NCBI GenBank assembly: GCA_963204915.1
Contig: CAUJHS010000035.1
Location: 1 to 59,934 of the forward strand
Length of the DNA stretch: 59,934 nt
Direction: 5' to 3'
Source of the DNA: Planctomycetota bacterium
Lineage (GTDB): Bacteria; Planctomycetota; Planctomycetia; Pirellulales; Pirellulaceae
Part shown: piece by piece, positions 8,149 to 16,624 of the stretch
Layout: the number at the start of each line of letters is the position of its first letter
Numbering within the stretch: position 1 is the first letter of the stretch
Program-made: the position numbers and the translations under genes
The notes under the pieces: model-generated
Seen by the model: only the letters and a program-made list of their open reading frames with translations
What the model was told of the DNA's origin: nothing
Database searches by the model: none

Positions 8149-10716
8149 GTGACGCAGTACACCTACACCACGCACGGGTTGATCGACACCATGACCGACC
8201 CGCTCGGGCGCGTGACCGATTACGATTACGACGCCTTGGGCCGTACGACGTCGATCACGTACGCCGTCGGCACGGCCGAGGAAGCCACCCTGCAATACGA
8301 ATACGACGCCGCTGGAAACCTCACCGCGGCCATCGACGAGAACGGTAACCGCACCGAGTACAAGTACGACGCGCTCAATCGTTTGGTGATGATGACCGCA
8401 GCCGACCCCGACGGCGCCGGTCCGCTCACTTCCCCGGTTACCGAGTTTGATTATGACGCGGCGGGCAACATGATCCGTCGCCTGGACGCCCGCGGCAACG
8501 AATCGACCTATGAGTACGACACGCGCGATCGCGCCACCTCATGGACCGATGCGAACCAAGGCGTCACGCGCTATGAATACGACCTCTCTGGCAATCTGAC
8601 CAAGCTGACCGATCCGCTCGGGCTGATCACGCAATACGTTTACGACGCGCGTAACCGCCTGCTCGAGACGCACGATCCCGACGACGGAGTGACCCGCTAT
8701 GCTTATGACGTTGACGATAACCTGGTCGAGTTGATCGATCCCAGTGACAACCGCACGACATTTACCTACGATGCTCGCAACCGGCTAGTGAGCGAGCGGC
8801 AATTCCCGTCCATCGACGCCGAAGAAGCCGACGCGTCCACGCGGACTTTCGTTTACGATGCGGCCGATAACCTTATTCAATCGACCGACCGGGACGGCCG
8901 CGTGACTAACTTTGCCTACGACGACTTGAACCGTCTGACGACCGAAACTTGGGCCGGCGGCGGCAACGTGGTGCAGTTCGCCTACGACAATGCGAGCAAC
9001 CTCGTCTCGGCAAGGGACAACTTCTCCTCATTGGCGTTCACGCACGATGCGCGAAACCGTGTGAAGACGGTGGACAACGCCGGCACGCCGGGCGCGCCGC
9101 ATGTGATGCTGGCGTATGCCTACGACGACGCGAACAATGTCGTCTCGGTCAGTGATACGATCGGCGGCGCCGCAGCCGGTGTTAATCAGTACGTCTACGA
9201 CGCGCTGCACCGCCTCACCCGCCTCACGCAAAGCGGCGCGGGAGTCTCAGCCAAGCGGGTGGACCTCGCCTACAATTCGCTGGGCCAGTTCGCGGCTATC
9301 GACCGCTTTGCCGACCTGGCCGGCTCGCAACCGGTCGCGAAAAGCACGTACGTTTACGATACCTTGAATCGGCTCGAAAGCCTGACCCATGCCCGCGCGG
9401 GAACGAATCTCGCCTTTTACAACTTCACGTATGATGCAGCCAGCCGCATCACGTCGCTGGAAGACATCGACGGGCTAACCACCTACACATACGACGACCG
9501 TAGCCAGTTGACCGGCGCGCAGCATGCGGACCCGGACAACCCCGACGAGACGTACCAATACGACGCCAACGGCAACCGTATCTCCTCGCACCGTCACGGC
9601 CAAGACTATCAAACGGGAATCCACAACCGGCTGATGTCCGACGGCGTTTACAACTACCAGTACGATGCGGAAGGGAACTTGATGCGCCGCACCGAGATCG
9701 CCACCGACGCCACGCGCGAGTTCACATGGGACCACCGCAACCGCCTGACGAGCGTGACCGATAAAGACGGGGCCGACCAGGTCCTGCAAACGGTCGAGTT
9801 CACCTACGACGCTCTCAACCGCCGCATCTCCAAAAGCGTCACCGAGGCGGCAGACGTGGCGGTCATCCACTTCGTCTACGACCGAGATGACGTGCTGCTG
9901 GACTTCATCGATGACGATGGCGCCGGTCCTAACGCTCCGGCGCTCGCGCAGCGCTACCTGCACGGTTCGGCCGTCGATCAAGTGCTCGCCCAGGACGACG
10001 GCGCGGGCAACGTCCTGCGGATGCTCTCCGACCATTTAGGTACGGTGCGCGATCTCGTGGACAACACGGGCGCCGTGATCAATCACCTGAAGTACGACTC
10101 CTATGGCGCCGCAATTGAACAATCGAATCCCGCCGCCGCCACTCGATACCAGTTCACAGGCCGCGAGTTCGACGCCGAAATCGACCTCTCTTACTATCGC
10201 GCCCGGTACTATGATGCCGCCCTCGGCCGCTTCGTTATCCAGGACCCCATCTCGTTCCTGGCGGGAACGATGAACCTGTATTCCTACGTCGGCAACGCCC
10301 CACTGAACGCCAAAGACCCCTTCGGCCTGCAACAGCAACCGTCAACGTGGAACCCGCCAGCAGGACAACCCTATACGTCACCCTCAGGCACCACCTACAC
10401 GCCTTCCCCGAATGGAGGCTACGATTATTCAGGTCCCAACGGAAGCGGACACATTCCTCCGAACGGCACCCAGCAGATAGGGCCAGATACCGTCCACGTA
10501 TCACAAGACGGCACGGGCACGGGGATTACGCTCACCTACGGCAAGAATCCCAACGACCCCTATGGCGACAAGGAAAAGAAAGAACGCAAGCCCGAACCGG
10601 AGGGGAGGACGGCTTGCAAAGTAAGATATAAAGACAAAAACGGTACGGAAAAAACCCAATCGAGTAAACCGGAGGGCTTTAAACCGTTTACGCCACAAGG
10701 AAACTTGCCACCCTAG
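8149..10716 (+). CDS. RHS/YD-repeat protein, C-terminal part with RHS core and variable tip
   Basis: This frame is continuous with 1867-8148 across one TAG. Its GTG immediately follows the stop and has no ribosome binding site of its own, so it is best read as the rest of the same protein (855 residues). About 25 YD repeats (for example YDYDALGRTTSI, YEYDAAGNLTAAIDENG) wind into the RHS core, whose end is textbook: YYRARYYDAALGRF, the DP-x-S-F-L segment, NLYSYVGNAPLNAKDPFGL. After DPFGL comes a tip of about 130 residues rich in Pro, Gly, Ser and Thr that becomes strongly basic at the end (KEKKERKPEPEGR). The tip matches no toxin I recognise, and no immunity-like gene follows. Confidence 0.78.
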   Translation: MTQYTYTTHGLIDTMTDPLGRVTDYDYDALGRTTSITYAVGTAEEATLQYEYDAAGNLTAAIDENGNRTEYKYDALNRLVMMTAADPDGAGPLTSPVTEFDYDAAGNMIRRLDARGNESTYEYDTRDRATSWTDANQGVTRYEYDLSGNLTKLTDPLGLITQYVYDARNRLLETHDPDDGVTRYAYDVDDNLVELIDPSDNRTTFTYDARNRLVSERQFPSIDAEEADASTRTFVYDAADNLIQSTDRDGRVTNFAYDDLNRLTTETWAGGGNVVQFAYDNASNLVSARDNFSSLAFTHDARNRVKTVDNAGTPGAPHVMLAYAYDDANNVVSVSDTIGGAAAGVNQYVYDALHRLTRLTQSGAGVSAKRVDLAYNSLGQFAAIDRFADLAGSQPVAKSTYVYDTLNRLESLTHARAGTNLAFYNFTYDAASRITSLEDIDGLTTYTYDDRSQLTGAQHADPDNPDETYQYDANGNRISSHRHGQDYQTGIHNRLMSDGVYNYQYDAEGNLMRRTEIATDATREFTWDHRNRLTSVTDKDGADQVLQTVEFTYDALNRRISKSVTEAADVAVIHFVYDRDDVLLDFIDDDGAGPNAPALAQRYLHGSAVDQVLAQDDGAGNVLRMLSDHLGTVRDLVDNTGAVINHLKYDSYGAAIEQSNPAAATRYQFTGREFDAEIDLSYYRARYYDAALGRFVIQDPISFLAGTMNLYSYVGNAPLNAKDPFGLQQQPSTWNPPAGQPYTSPSGTTYTPSPNGGYDYSGPNGSGHIPPNGTQQIGPDTVHVSQDGTGTGITLTYGKNPNDPYGDKEKKERKPEPEGRTACKVRYKDKNGTEKTQSSKPEGFKPFTPQGNLPP

Positions 10717-10874
10717 ATTCCAGCGGCAAAACGCCTGTAGCGAATCCGCATGAGGTGGTTCGCCTAAGTCGCGGCTTAAAACCGCTGGCGGTGTTCGAAA
10801 GGTTTCTCCAGGACTCTGGCGAACCTGAATTTCAACTCGAACGACCTTCGGCCGGAGCCAGGAGGCTTGGGCCG

Positions 10875-11277
10875 CGGTGGGTCGCTCATGGCTGGAGCGT
10901 CGCCGCCCGTGCCGCCACTGGGAGGCTTCGTCACTCCTGTCCAACGCCTCGTAGAGTTGCACGAGGCGTTCAGCCGCTTCGGTCACGCAAACGCGGGCCT
11001 GCGATGGGGTAGTATTGTCGTGACGCTTTAGTGGGTGGGCGAGGCGAGACACGGAGGTACAGCGTGCCGTTGGAATTCGCGGTCGCCACATGCCTGCCGT
11101 CCGGAGTCGAATCTAGGGTGCAAGCCAGCGCGTTGATGACGCCGCCGCCCGGGCCAATGCGGATTTCCCTCTCCAGAGCCGCGGATTGCGCATTCCACAT
11201 GCGCACCATTCCATCATACGCCGAGGTGGCAAGCCGTGCGCCATCGGCGCTGAAGGTGTCAGTTTGCGGCCAAAACC
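10875..11277 (-). pseudogene. Remnant of a Ser/Thr kinase WD40/TPR gene (C-terminal pieces)
   Basis: Two fragments on the reverse strand lie in different frames. One reads FSADGARLATSAYDGMVRMW then GGGVINALAC ... DGRHVATANSNGTLYL, a pair of typical planctomycete WD40 blades. The other, at about 10890-10985, reads TEAAERLVQLYEALDRSDEA, the usual extreme C terminus of kinase-WD40/TPR proteins. No kinase domain, start or continuous frame remains. It is debris of a gene like the intact kinase at 16625-20095 and begins immediately next to the dispersed repeat at 11278-11383. Confidence 0.6.
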
Positions 11278-11383
11278 GTTCTCCCGCACTTTTGATACTG
11301 CTGGCGAATTCGCGATGCGCTTCGGGATTGACGATCCGCCGCACCAAATAAGGCGTATGACTTATAGGACGCGCTGATCGAGC
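11278..11383 (-). repeat. Dispersed 106-bp repeat, copy 1
   Basis: Read on the reverse strand, this segment aligns without gaps to 16264-16369 on the forward strand: 93 of 106 positions agree by hand count. Conserved blocks include GTCCTATAAG, CGTCAATCCCGA and GAATTCGCCAGCAGTATCAAAA. Both copies sit among degraded sequence and beside kinase genes or remnants. I do not recognise the family; it could be a mobile-element end, a structured RNA or a REP-like element. Confidence 0.65.
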
Positions 11384-11570
11384 GAGCGACTGACCGGCGC
11401 CGTGCTCGATCGGTTGACGCACCGCTGCCACATTCTCGAATCGACCGGCGAAAGTTATCGCTTGCAAGTCGCGCGTCGACGGCGCAAAGGGTCGCGCACG
11501 AAACCCGAGACGTCATCCTCGTCACATGCCGACGAATCGGCATCATCCTAACCGTCGCTACCACCGTCAC

Positions 11571-11600
11571 AATCCTTCCTCCTCCGGAGGAGGAAGGATT
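11571..11600. repeat. 30-bp perfect palindrome
   Basis: The sequence AATCCTTCCTCCTCC followed directly by its reverse complement GGAGGAGGAAGGATT gives a 15+15 palindrome with no spacer. It is too symmetrical for chance. It lies in gene-poor sequence about 100 bases upstream of the truncated RHS homology. It could be a protein-binding operator or a junction scar; there is no T-tract, so it is not a standard terminator. Confidence 0.85.
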
Positions 11601-11721
11601 CGCACTGGAACGCCCCCACAACCTCACTTAGACTGAACAACTCACCACCCCAGCGCCGCACTTTTCAACCGCCGCGCGCTGCACTTTTCGACCGTCGTTT
11701 ACAGATTTAATCGCGCACTAT

Positions 11722-12945
11722 GTGCATGGCCTCGAGTTGGTGGGCCGGGTCGGGCCAACAGGCGCTGCCACCTACTACGATTTTGATGCGATCGGCTCAA
11801 CCGCGGGCATAACCGACAACACCGGCGTTTACCAGAATCGATACAACTATCTCCCCTTTGGCGAGACGCTGACGAGTTTCGAAACTGTAGACAACCGCTT
11901 CCGGTATGTGGGATCTGCAGGAGTTAGCGGCGAGGATCATGGTCTGCAGTACATGCGAAATCGGTTTTATGATCCGTCGTTGGGGGTTTACACGAGCATG
12001 GACCCGCTCCTTCGGCCGGCGAACCAACGCTACGTTTATGTCCGAAATAATCCTGTCAGTTGGATCGACCCACGCGGCCTGCAGGCGAGTTGTTCCGAGA
12101 GTTGCGGGTACGACCTCGAGTCGGTGCCTTTGGTAACTGAACTCGACACAGGATTCGATCTCGCCCCAGACCCACTCGAGGAAGGATTCGACATTTCTCC
12201 CGACGATGATGACGAAGAATGGGAGTTTTGCACCCTGGAGCTCTACTGGACTTTTCCTGGCGAAGGGTCGTGCGACGACAATAACGATGATGATGGGCGT
12301 CACGGAAATGATGGAGGACTGGATGGCGGAACGCCCACTCCCGATCAAAGCCCCGATGCAGATGGAGGAACTTTGGAAACACGTGGGGAATTTGATCCGA
12401 ATCAGAAAATGGGGCCCGCGGGCTACGGACCGCAACATTTCGTGTCGCCACAAACCCTGCTGGCGTATCGAGTCGACTTTGAGAATGATCCAACCGCCAC
12501 GGCGCCCGCCCAGCGTGTGGTTGTTACGGATCCTCTCAGTAACGACTTGGACTGGACCACATTTCAGTTAACGGAAGTTGGCTTCGGCGACACCCGCATC
12601 GCTATTCCAACACAAAGCCAGCACTTTCAGACCACCGTCCCGATGGTTCTGAACGGTCGCTCCTTCCAAGTAGAAATTGAAATTGGTTTAAGCGCTCCAA
12701 CGGGATTAATCACGGCAGTTTTCCAGTCGATCGACGCCACCACAGGACTTCCACCGGACGTGCTGACGGGATTCTTGCCGCCTGAAGACGGCACGGGCCG
12801 CGGCATGGGTTATTTCAGTTATACCATTAGTGCGCAAACGGGCCTGCCGACCGGAACCGAGTTGCGGAATGTGGCCCTGATCACCTTTGGTTTCAATCCA
12901 TCAATCGCCACGAATCAAATCGATCCGCACGATCCCTTGCTCTGA
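11722..12945 (+). CDS. RHS core C-terminal fragment with acidic linker and DUF7619-type domain (5'-truncated, ends at in-frame TGA)
   Basis: Homology starts abruptly just before the GTG at 11722 (HYVHGLELVGRVG), in the middle of an RHS core: YYDFDAIGSTAGITDN, YNYLPFGETL, the YMRNRFYDPSLG box and the closing YVYVRNNPVSWIDPRGL. No YD array lies upstream, so this is the 3' end of a larger RHS gene. After the core comes an Asp/Glu-rich linker (SPDDDDEEWEFC, DDNNDDDGRHGND) with several Cys. Then a domain reads DPNQKMGPAGYG ... YRVDFENDP ... VVVTDPLSNDLDW, a module often found beside dockerins in large secreted proteins. TGA at 12943-12945 stops the frame, which continues intact into the next ORF. 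Confidence 0.72.
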   Translation: MHGLELVGRVGPTGAATYYDFDAIGSTAGITDNTGVYQNRYNYLPFGETLTSFETVDNRFRYVGSAGVSGEDHGLQYMRNRFYDPSLGVYTSMDPLLRPANQRYVYVRNNPVSWIDPRGLQASCSESCGYDLESVPLVTELDTGFDLAPDPLEEGFDISPDDDDEEWEFCTLELYWTFPGEGSCDDNNDDDGRHGNDGGLDGGTPTPDQSPDADGGTLETRGEFDPNQKMGPAGYGPQHFVSPQTLLAYRVDFENDPTATAPAQRVVVTDPLSNDLDWTTFQLTEVGFGDTRIAIPTQSQHFQTTVPMVLNGRSFQVEIEIGLSAPTGLITAVFQSIDATTGLPPDVLTGFLPPEDGTGRGMGYFSYTISAQTGLPTGTELRNVALITFGFNPSIATNQIDPHDPLL

Positions 12946-13002
12946 ACAGATCCGGAGAAAGAGGCCTTCGTTACTATTGACGCCGTAGGGCCGACAAGCG
13001 CC

Positions 13003-13899
13003 GTGAACGCCCTGCCGGCGAAGTCACTGGAGACGTTTGAGCTGAGTTGGGCCGGAAGCGACGACGTGGGAGGTTCGGGGCTCAAGACGTTTGATGTTTA
13101 TGCCTCCAAGAATGGCGGTCCGTATGCGTTGCTGTGGGACAACCTCACGGCGACTTCCGCCATGTTCACCGGCGAAGTGGGAAGCACCTACGCCTTTTAC
13201 TCCCGTGCTATCGACAACGTCGGCCATCAAGAGGCGGCTCCCGCAACGGCCGACGCGGTGACGCTGGTCGCGCCGTCGTTGGGACCACCGTGGCAAAACC
13301 CGGACGAACCGCTCGATGTGGATGCGTCTGGCATGGTAACCATCGCCGATCTTTGGGCGATCGTTCAAGACCTACGCAACTACGGCGTTCCGCACGATCT
13401 TCCCGACCCGCCCACGCCAACCTATGCGCCTCCGCCGTATGTGGATTGCAATGGGGATGGTTGGGCGACGATGTCGGATTTGTTGGACATGATCGTTTAT
13501 TTGCGCAATCAAATCGCCGCCAGCGGATCTGGGGAAGCCGAGAGCGTTTTCGCGTCTGCGTTTCGGCAAGTGGAAAGCGAAGACATTGTTCGTTTGCCCC
13601 CATGGGACCTGGGAATCGTCGCCCGTAATCATCTCCCTATCTTGGATGATCCTTGGCGCCTGAGGTCAGAACGCGATTTGAATACAAGAAACCGAACTAA
13701 AGGTAAATTCGAACCTCCCCGGGCTGCAGTTTTCGCCATGGGAGTCGAAGAGACGTACCTTGCTACGAGGCGGGATGCAGCCAAGGTCTTACCACTCGAT
13801 GGGAACACAGAGCTATTCGCTCCGTTTGCGACCGAACTCGAAGACGCCGTGGCGGACGTCGCTGACGACGTTGCTCGCGCCAGCCGTAAAATCGATTGA
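13003..13899 (+). CDS. C-terminal part of the same RHS protein: fibronectin-like domain and dockerin
   Basis: The frame is the same as 11722-12945. The codons between 12946 and the first possible start (GTG 13003) read TDPEKEAFVTIDAVGPTSAV, which fits directly onto the preceding domain, so 12943 TGA is an internal nonsense codon. The piece holds an Fn3/Ig-like domain (FELSWAGSDDVGGSGLKTFDVYAS ... AFYSRAIDNVGHQE) and a two-repeat type I dockerin (LDVDASGMVTIADLWAIV, VDCNGDGWATMSDLLDMI). A less conserved tail of about 110 residues follows. Here the dockerin is C-terminal, whereas the RHS protein at 1867 carries it at the N terminus. Confidence 0.7.
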   Translation: MNALPAKSLETFELSWAGSDDVGGSGLKTFDVYASKNGGPYALLWDNLTATSAMFTGEVGSTYAFYSRAIDNVGHQEAAPATADAVTLVAPSLGPPWQNPDEPLDVDASGMVTIADLWAIVQDLRNYGVPHDLPDPPTPTYAPPPYVDCNGDGWATMSDLLDMIVYLRNQIAASGSGEAESVFASAFRQVESEDIVRLPPWDLGIVARNHLPILDDPWRLRSERDLNTRNRTKGKFEPPRAAVFAMGVEETYLATRRDAAKVLPLDGNTELFAPFATELEDAVADVADDVARASRKID

Positions 13900-14231
13900 G
13901 CACTCCACGGTATATCCTTGGAACCATTCAGTCAGGACCGAACGATGCGCAGCCCACAAAATGGGCTTGCCGGGAATGGCCCTTGACTCTATCCGTCATA
14001 CGCCTTACGCCGCGCACGATCGAAGTGCGCGCCAATGGGGTAGATTGGGAAGGGCAGAGTTTTTACGAGCCGTGACAATCAACGAGGCGCCAGCGGCAGA
14101 ATAAGAGCGCTCTATGTAAACGCTCACGTCAAAACGCAAATTCACCAATCTCAGTGCTTTGACTGGCTCGCGCATTGTTGACCAGTACATGCTGGTCAGG
14201 AGCGCAGGGCGAGCAGCGATCTCCCAACGCG
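13900..14231. other. Convergent intergenic region
   Basis: This is 332 bases between the converging RHS fragment and the desaturase-like gene. No gene, hairpin with T-tract or mobile-element end was recognised. A 13-base match to the dispersed repeat (GTCATACGCCTTA near 13996) is too short to call a copy. Confidence 0.4.
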
Positions 14232-15326
14232 TCAACGCTCAAGTGCCGCCCCAGGATCACAATATACCGAGTCTCCGGTCAGTTTCTCGTACAACATGCA
14301 GGCGAAATGAATGATAGTTGCGAACCCAGGCAAGCAACTGCTCGCGCCAACGTAGTAGAGATTCGGAAAGGGACTCTTATAGTTGAGACGCTGCAGGTTT
14401 ACGTGCCTCGGACTCATGGGAGTGCTGTAACAGTTCCCTTGCGGGGCCCAAACGTAAAATTCATTGGTCAGCGGACTACCAATGACCTTCTCGACGATGT
14501 GTTTGGAAAGGCCCGGAATGAATTCGGATTCCAGAACTCCGATGATATTGTCGGCGTATTTCTGTTTGGCTCGCTGATAATCGTCTTCATTTTGCTCGCG
14601 GAGCCTGCGAAAGAAATCGTAACGGCAGGGCGCGACCATGACCAATTGGTCGCAGCCTGCCGGCGCGAGCGCTGCGTCATGGGTGCGGAGGGTGGGAGCA
14701 TTGCAGAAGAAGTAGGGCCGATCGGGAATATGGTCGGACAATTGGTCTGCATAAACCTCGTTCAAATCGACCTTCGGATGCCAAAACAGATTGTATTCGC
14801 CGAAGCCGTGGCGCCGCAAATCAATGTCTTTCAGTCCCAGGTAAACACTTAAAACGCTCGTTCCGTACTCGTATCGCAACTTCTGTTGGAATGCCTGGGG
14901 AAAATGTTCCTCTCCAATCAGGTTCAGGCTCAACTGAGCATCGCCGTCAAACAGAAAGCATTCGGCGGTGAATCGTTGCCCGTTCGCCGTTGTTACCGAC
15001 TGCGCTCGGCCGTGGGCCAGTTCGATTCGTGTGATCTGGGTTGACAGCATCGATCGACAACCGGGTTGCTCCTTAATCTTGCGGAGCAAAGACTGCATCA
15101 CGTGCTTAAAGCTTTGGGCGGGATAATAGGCGCCCTGGTTGTAGCTTCCCACACCTCCGGCCTGCACGACCAGGGAAAGCTCTCGCGGCGGCGCCCAGAA
15201 TATCGCGCTTTGTCCTGCCAGAATCAGCCGCAACTCGACGGGAAATTCAAGCACGTTAAACAATTCTTCCAGCGTCCATTTCAAATAGCGAATGATGTGC
15301 GAATACCGAGCGGGGTGTGCAAGCAC
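14232..15326 (-). CDS. CrtI/CrtISO-like FAD-dependent desaturase or isomerase, C-terminal two thirds
   Basis: This is in the same frame as 15333-15875 on the reverse strand, separated only by TAG at 15335-15333 and the codons for Arg and Thr. Together they would make a protein of about 548 residues, the normal size for phytoene desaturase or carotenoid cis-trans isomerase relatives. Seen here are GGVGSYNQGAYYPAQSFKHVM (substrate-domain entry), a FAD-domain strand (RIELAHGRAQSVTTANGQ, AECFLFDGDAQLSL) and the C-terminal FAD-binding stretch (NLYYVGASSCLPGFATI, where related enzymes have VG-x-x-x-PG-x-G-x-P). The family oxidises or isomerises polyene or lipid substrates at membranes. No other carotenoid gene is in the window, so the substrate is unknown. 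Confidence 0.75.
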   Translation of the reverse strand: MLAHPARYSHIIRYLKWTLEELFNVLEFPVELRLILAGQSAIFWAPPRELSLVVQAGGVGSYNQGAYYPAQSFKHVMQSLLRKIKEQPGCRSMLSTQITRIELAHGRAQSVTTANGQRFTAECFLFDGDAQLSLNLIGEEHFPQAFQQKLRYEYGTSVLSVYLGLKDIDLRRHGFGEYNLFWHPKVDLNEVYADQLSDHIPDRPYFFCNAPTLRTHDAALAPAGCDQLVMVAPCRYDFFRRLREQNEDDYQRAKQKYADNIIGVLESEFIPGLSKHIVEKVIGSPLTNEFYVWAPQGNCYSTPMSPRHVNLQRLNYKSPFPNLYYVGASSCLPGFATIIHFACMLYEKLTGDSVYCDPGAALER

Positions 15327-15332
15327 AGTGCG

Positions 15333-15875
15333 CTAAGAGAACCCAATCGGCAAGTCGTAGAGCTGCTTGTGAAGTGACGTTACGATTTCGAAGTAGCGCT
15401 TCAAATTGCCGGCGTGGACTGGGAATAAAACCGACAGGCGCTGGCATTCCCGCTCAAATCCACTACCGATGGTGTAGTCGATTCCAGGGGCGACAATTCG
15501 GTCGAAGCCGTTAGAGTCGAGCCGATGAAAGGTGACTTGTTTTTCAAGACCCAGCTTGGCGAGCATCTGATAAACGCGTTCACCTGGGCCACAATCCCAA
15601 ACATAGTGCAATTCGGCGCAAAACGAGAATCGACCTTGCCGAAATGTGTGCCCATACCCTCCTGGCACATAGTGTTGCTCGAAGATAATCACTTTGTGGC
15701 CGGCGTTGGCGAGCAGCGCTCCCAGCGTTAGCCCCCCAATTCCCATCCCAATGATCGCGAAGTCGTAGTGCTCATGGGTTGCAGGCAGTACGCTGTTTGA
15801 GACCGGAGGCATGGGTCGTCGATGGGTCAGCACGTGGCGAACGATTGTTTTCACGAACAAGTGAGCGATGATCAT
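15333..15875 (-). CDS. CrtI/CrtISO-like FAD-dependent enzyme, N-terminal part
   Basis: The piece carries the dinucleotide-binding fold at residues 38-70: YDFAIIGMGIGGLTLGALL, then VIIFEQHYVPGGYGHTF, with GxGxxG and the acidic residue that binds the FAD ribose. FSFCAELHYVWDCGPG and a helical region follow, ending at LYDLPIGFS before TAG. The next codons (RTVLAHPARYSHII) continue the protein. TGG to TAG (Trp) would be the simplest change, but that is inference. The frame starts at ATG 15875; a second ATG at residue 22 (MPPVSNSV) is an alternative. The gene is either a recent pseudogene or read through. Confidence 0.74.
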   Translation of the reverse strand: MIIAHLFVKTIVRHVLTHRRPMPPVSNSVLPATHEHYDFAIIGMGIGGLTLGALLANAGHKVIIFEQHYVPGGYGHTFRQGRFSFCAELHYVWDCGPGERVYQMLAKLGLEKQVTFHRLDSNGFDRIVAPGIDYTIGSGFERECQRLSVLFPVHAGNLKRYFEIVTSLHKQLYDLPIGFS

Positions 15876-16624
15876 ACCGCGCCGAATTGCTCACTACAGC
15901 CAACAGACGGATGTTCAGGCGACCCGCGCGGATTCATCGGGAACGGGAGCATCCAACTGAGGACGGAGCGATATGAGCTTCATCCTAAAGGAGGATGGCG
16001 AACGAGAGAAAAAGACGAAAGCGGTGAACCGCGGCGGAGGAGCGGCGTCCGGCAAGCTGCCAGCGCACCGATTGCGGCTTTCCCTACCGATTCCTGGCCG
16101 GGAAAATCTGCGTCGCAAGCAGAGATGAAAACTTGCAAGAGGCCAAGGAGGGCTGGGCAAGGGACCGGACGAGTTGCGGCTTAATCGTGGATTCCCTGGG
16201 CCGACGTGGACCCGCACCGATATCACAACGGACGCTGGCAAAGAATTTCCCCAGCGCCCCCGCGCTCGATCAGCGGGTCCTATAAGGCATTCGCCTTTTT
16301 CGGTGCGGACGTTCGTCAATCCCGATGCGCATGGTGAATTCGCCAGCAGTATCAAAATCGCGGGAGAACGAATTCAACACGCAAACTGACACGTAGCCAA
16401 TCGCGCGCTAAAGAACGCGTCGTTATGCAGATCGGCCGTACAGGGGCCACCACACTTCGGTGCAACGCCGATCCAACGATACCGCATTCGCTGGCGTCCT
16501 CGCTGACTCGATGTCCGCCTGGGCGGGCTCCAGATTAATGAACGCAACCATCCTGACACCGAAACCTGGTTCGCGAATGTCACCTAAGAACGCCCATCGC
16601 TCGAAGCCGGTTGGCAAGGCGGCG
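15876..16624. other. Gene-poor region with dispersed repeat copy
   Basis: Of these 749 bases only the dispersed repeat at 16264-16369 is recognisable. A forward 52-codon frame from 15972 (MSFILKEDGERE, basic) sits behind a weak purine run but matches nothing I know. The stretch lies between the desaturase start and the kinase stop, so the desaturase promoter should be at its left edge. Confidence 0.4.
16264..16369 (+). repeat. Dispersed 106-bp repeat, copy 2
   Basis: This copy is in inverted orientation relative to copy 1 at 11278-11383, with 13 mismatches and no gaps by hand alignment. The segment AAGGC-ATTC-GCCTT near 16280 forms a small hairpin; copy 1 has a weaker version. The spacing of the copies is about 4.9 kb. 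Confidence 0.65.

Noticed and set aside
13990-14015. Third copy of the dispersed 106-bp repeat
   Set aside because: Only about 13 bases (GTCATACGCCTTA) match; the rest does not align.
15972-16130. 52-codon forward ORF MSFILKEDGERE
   Set aside because: Basic, unrecognised, weak start context and surrounded by non-coding sequence; not enough support for a gene.
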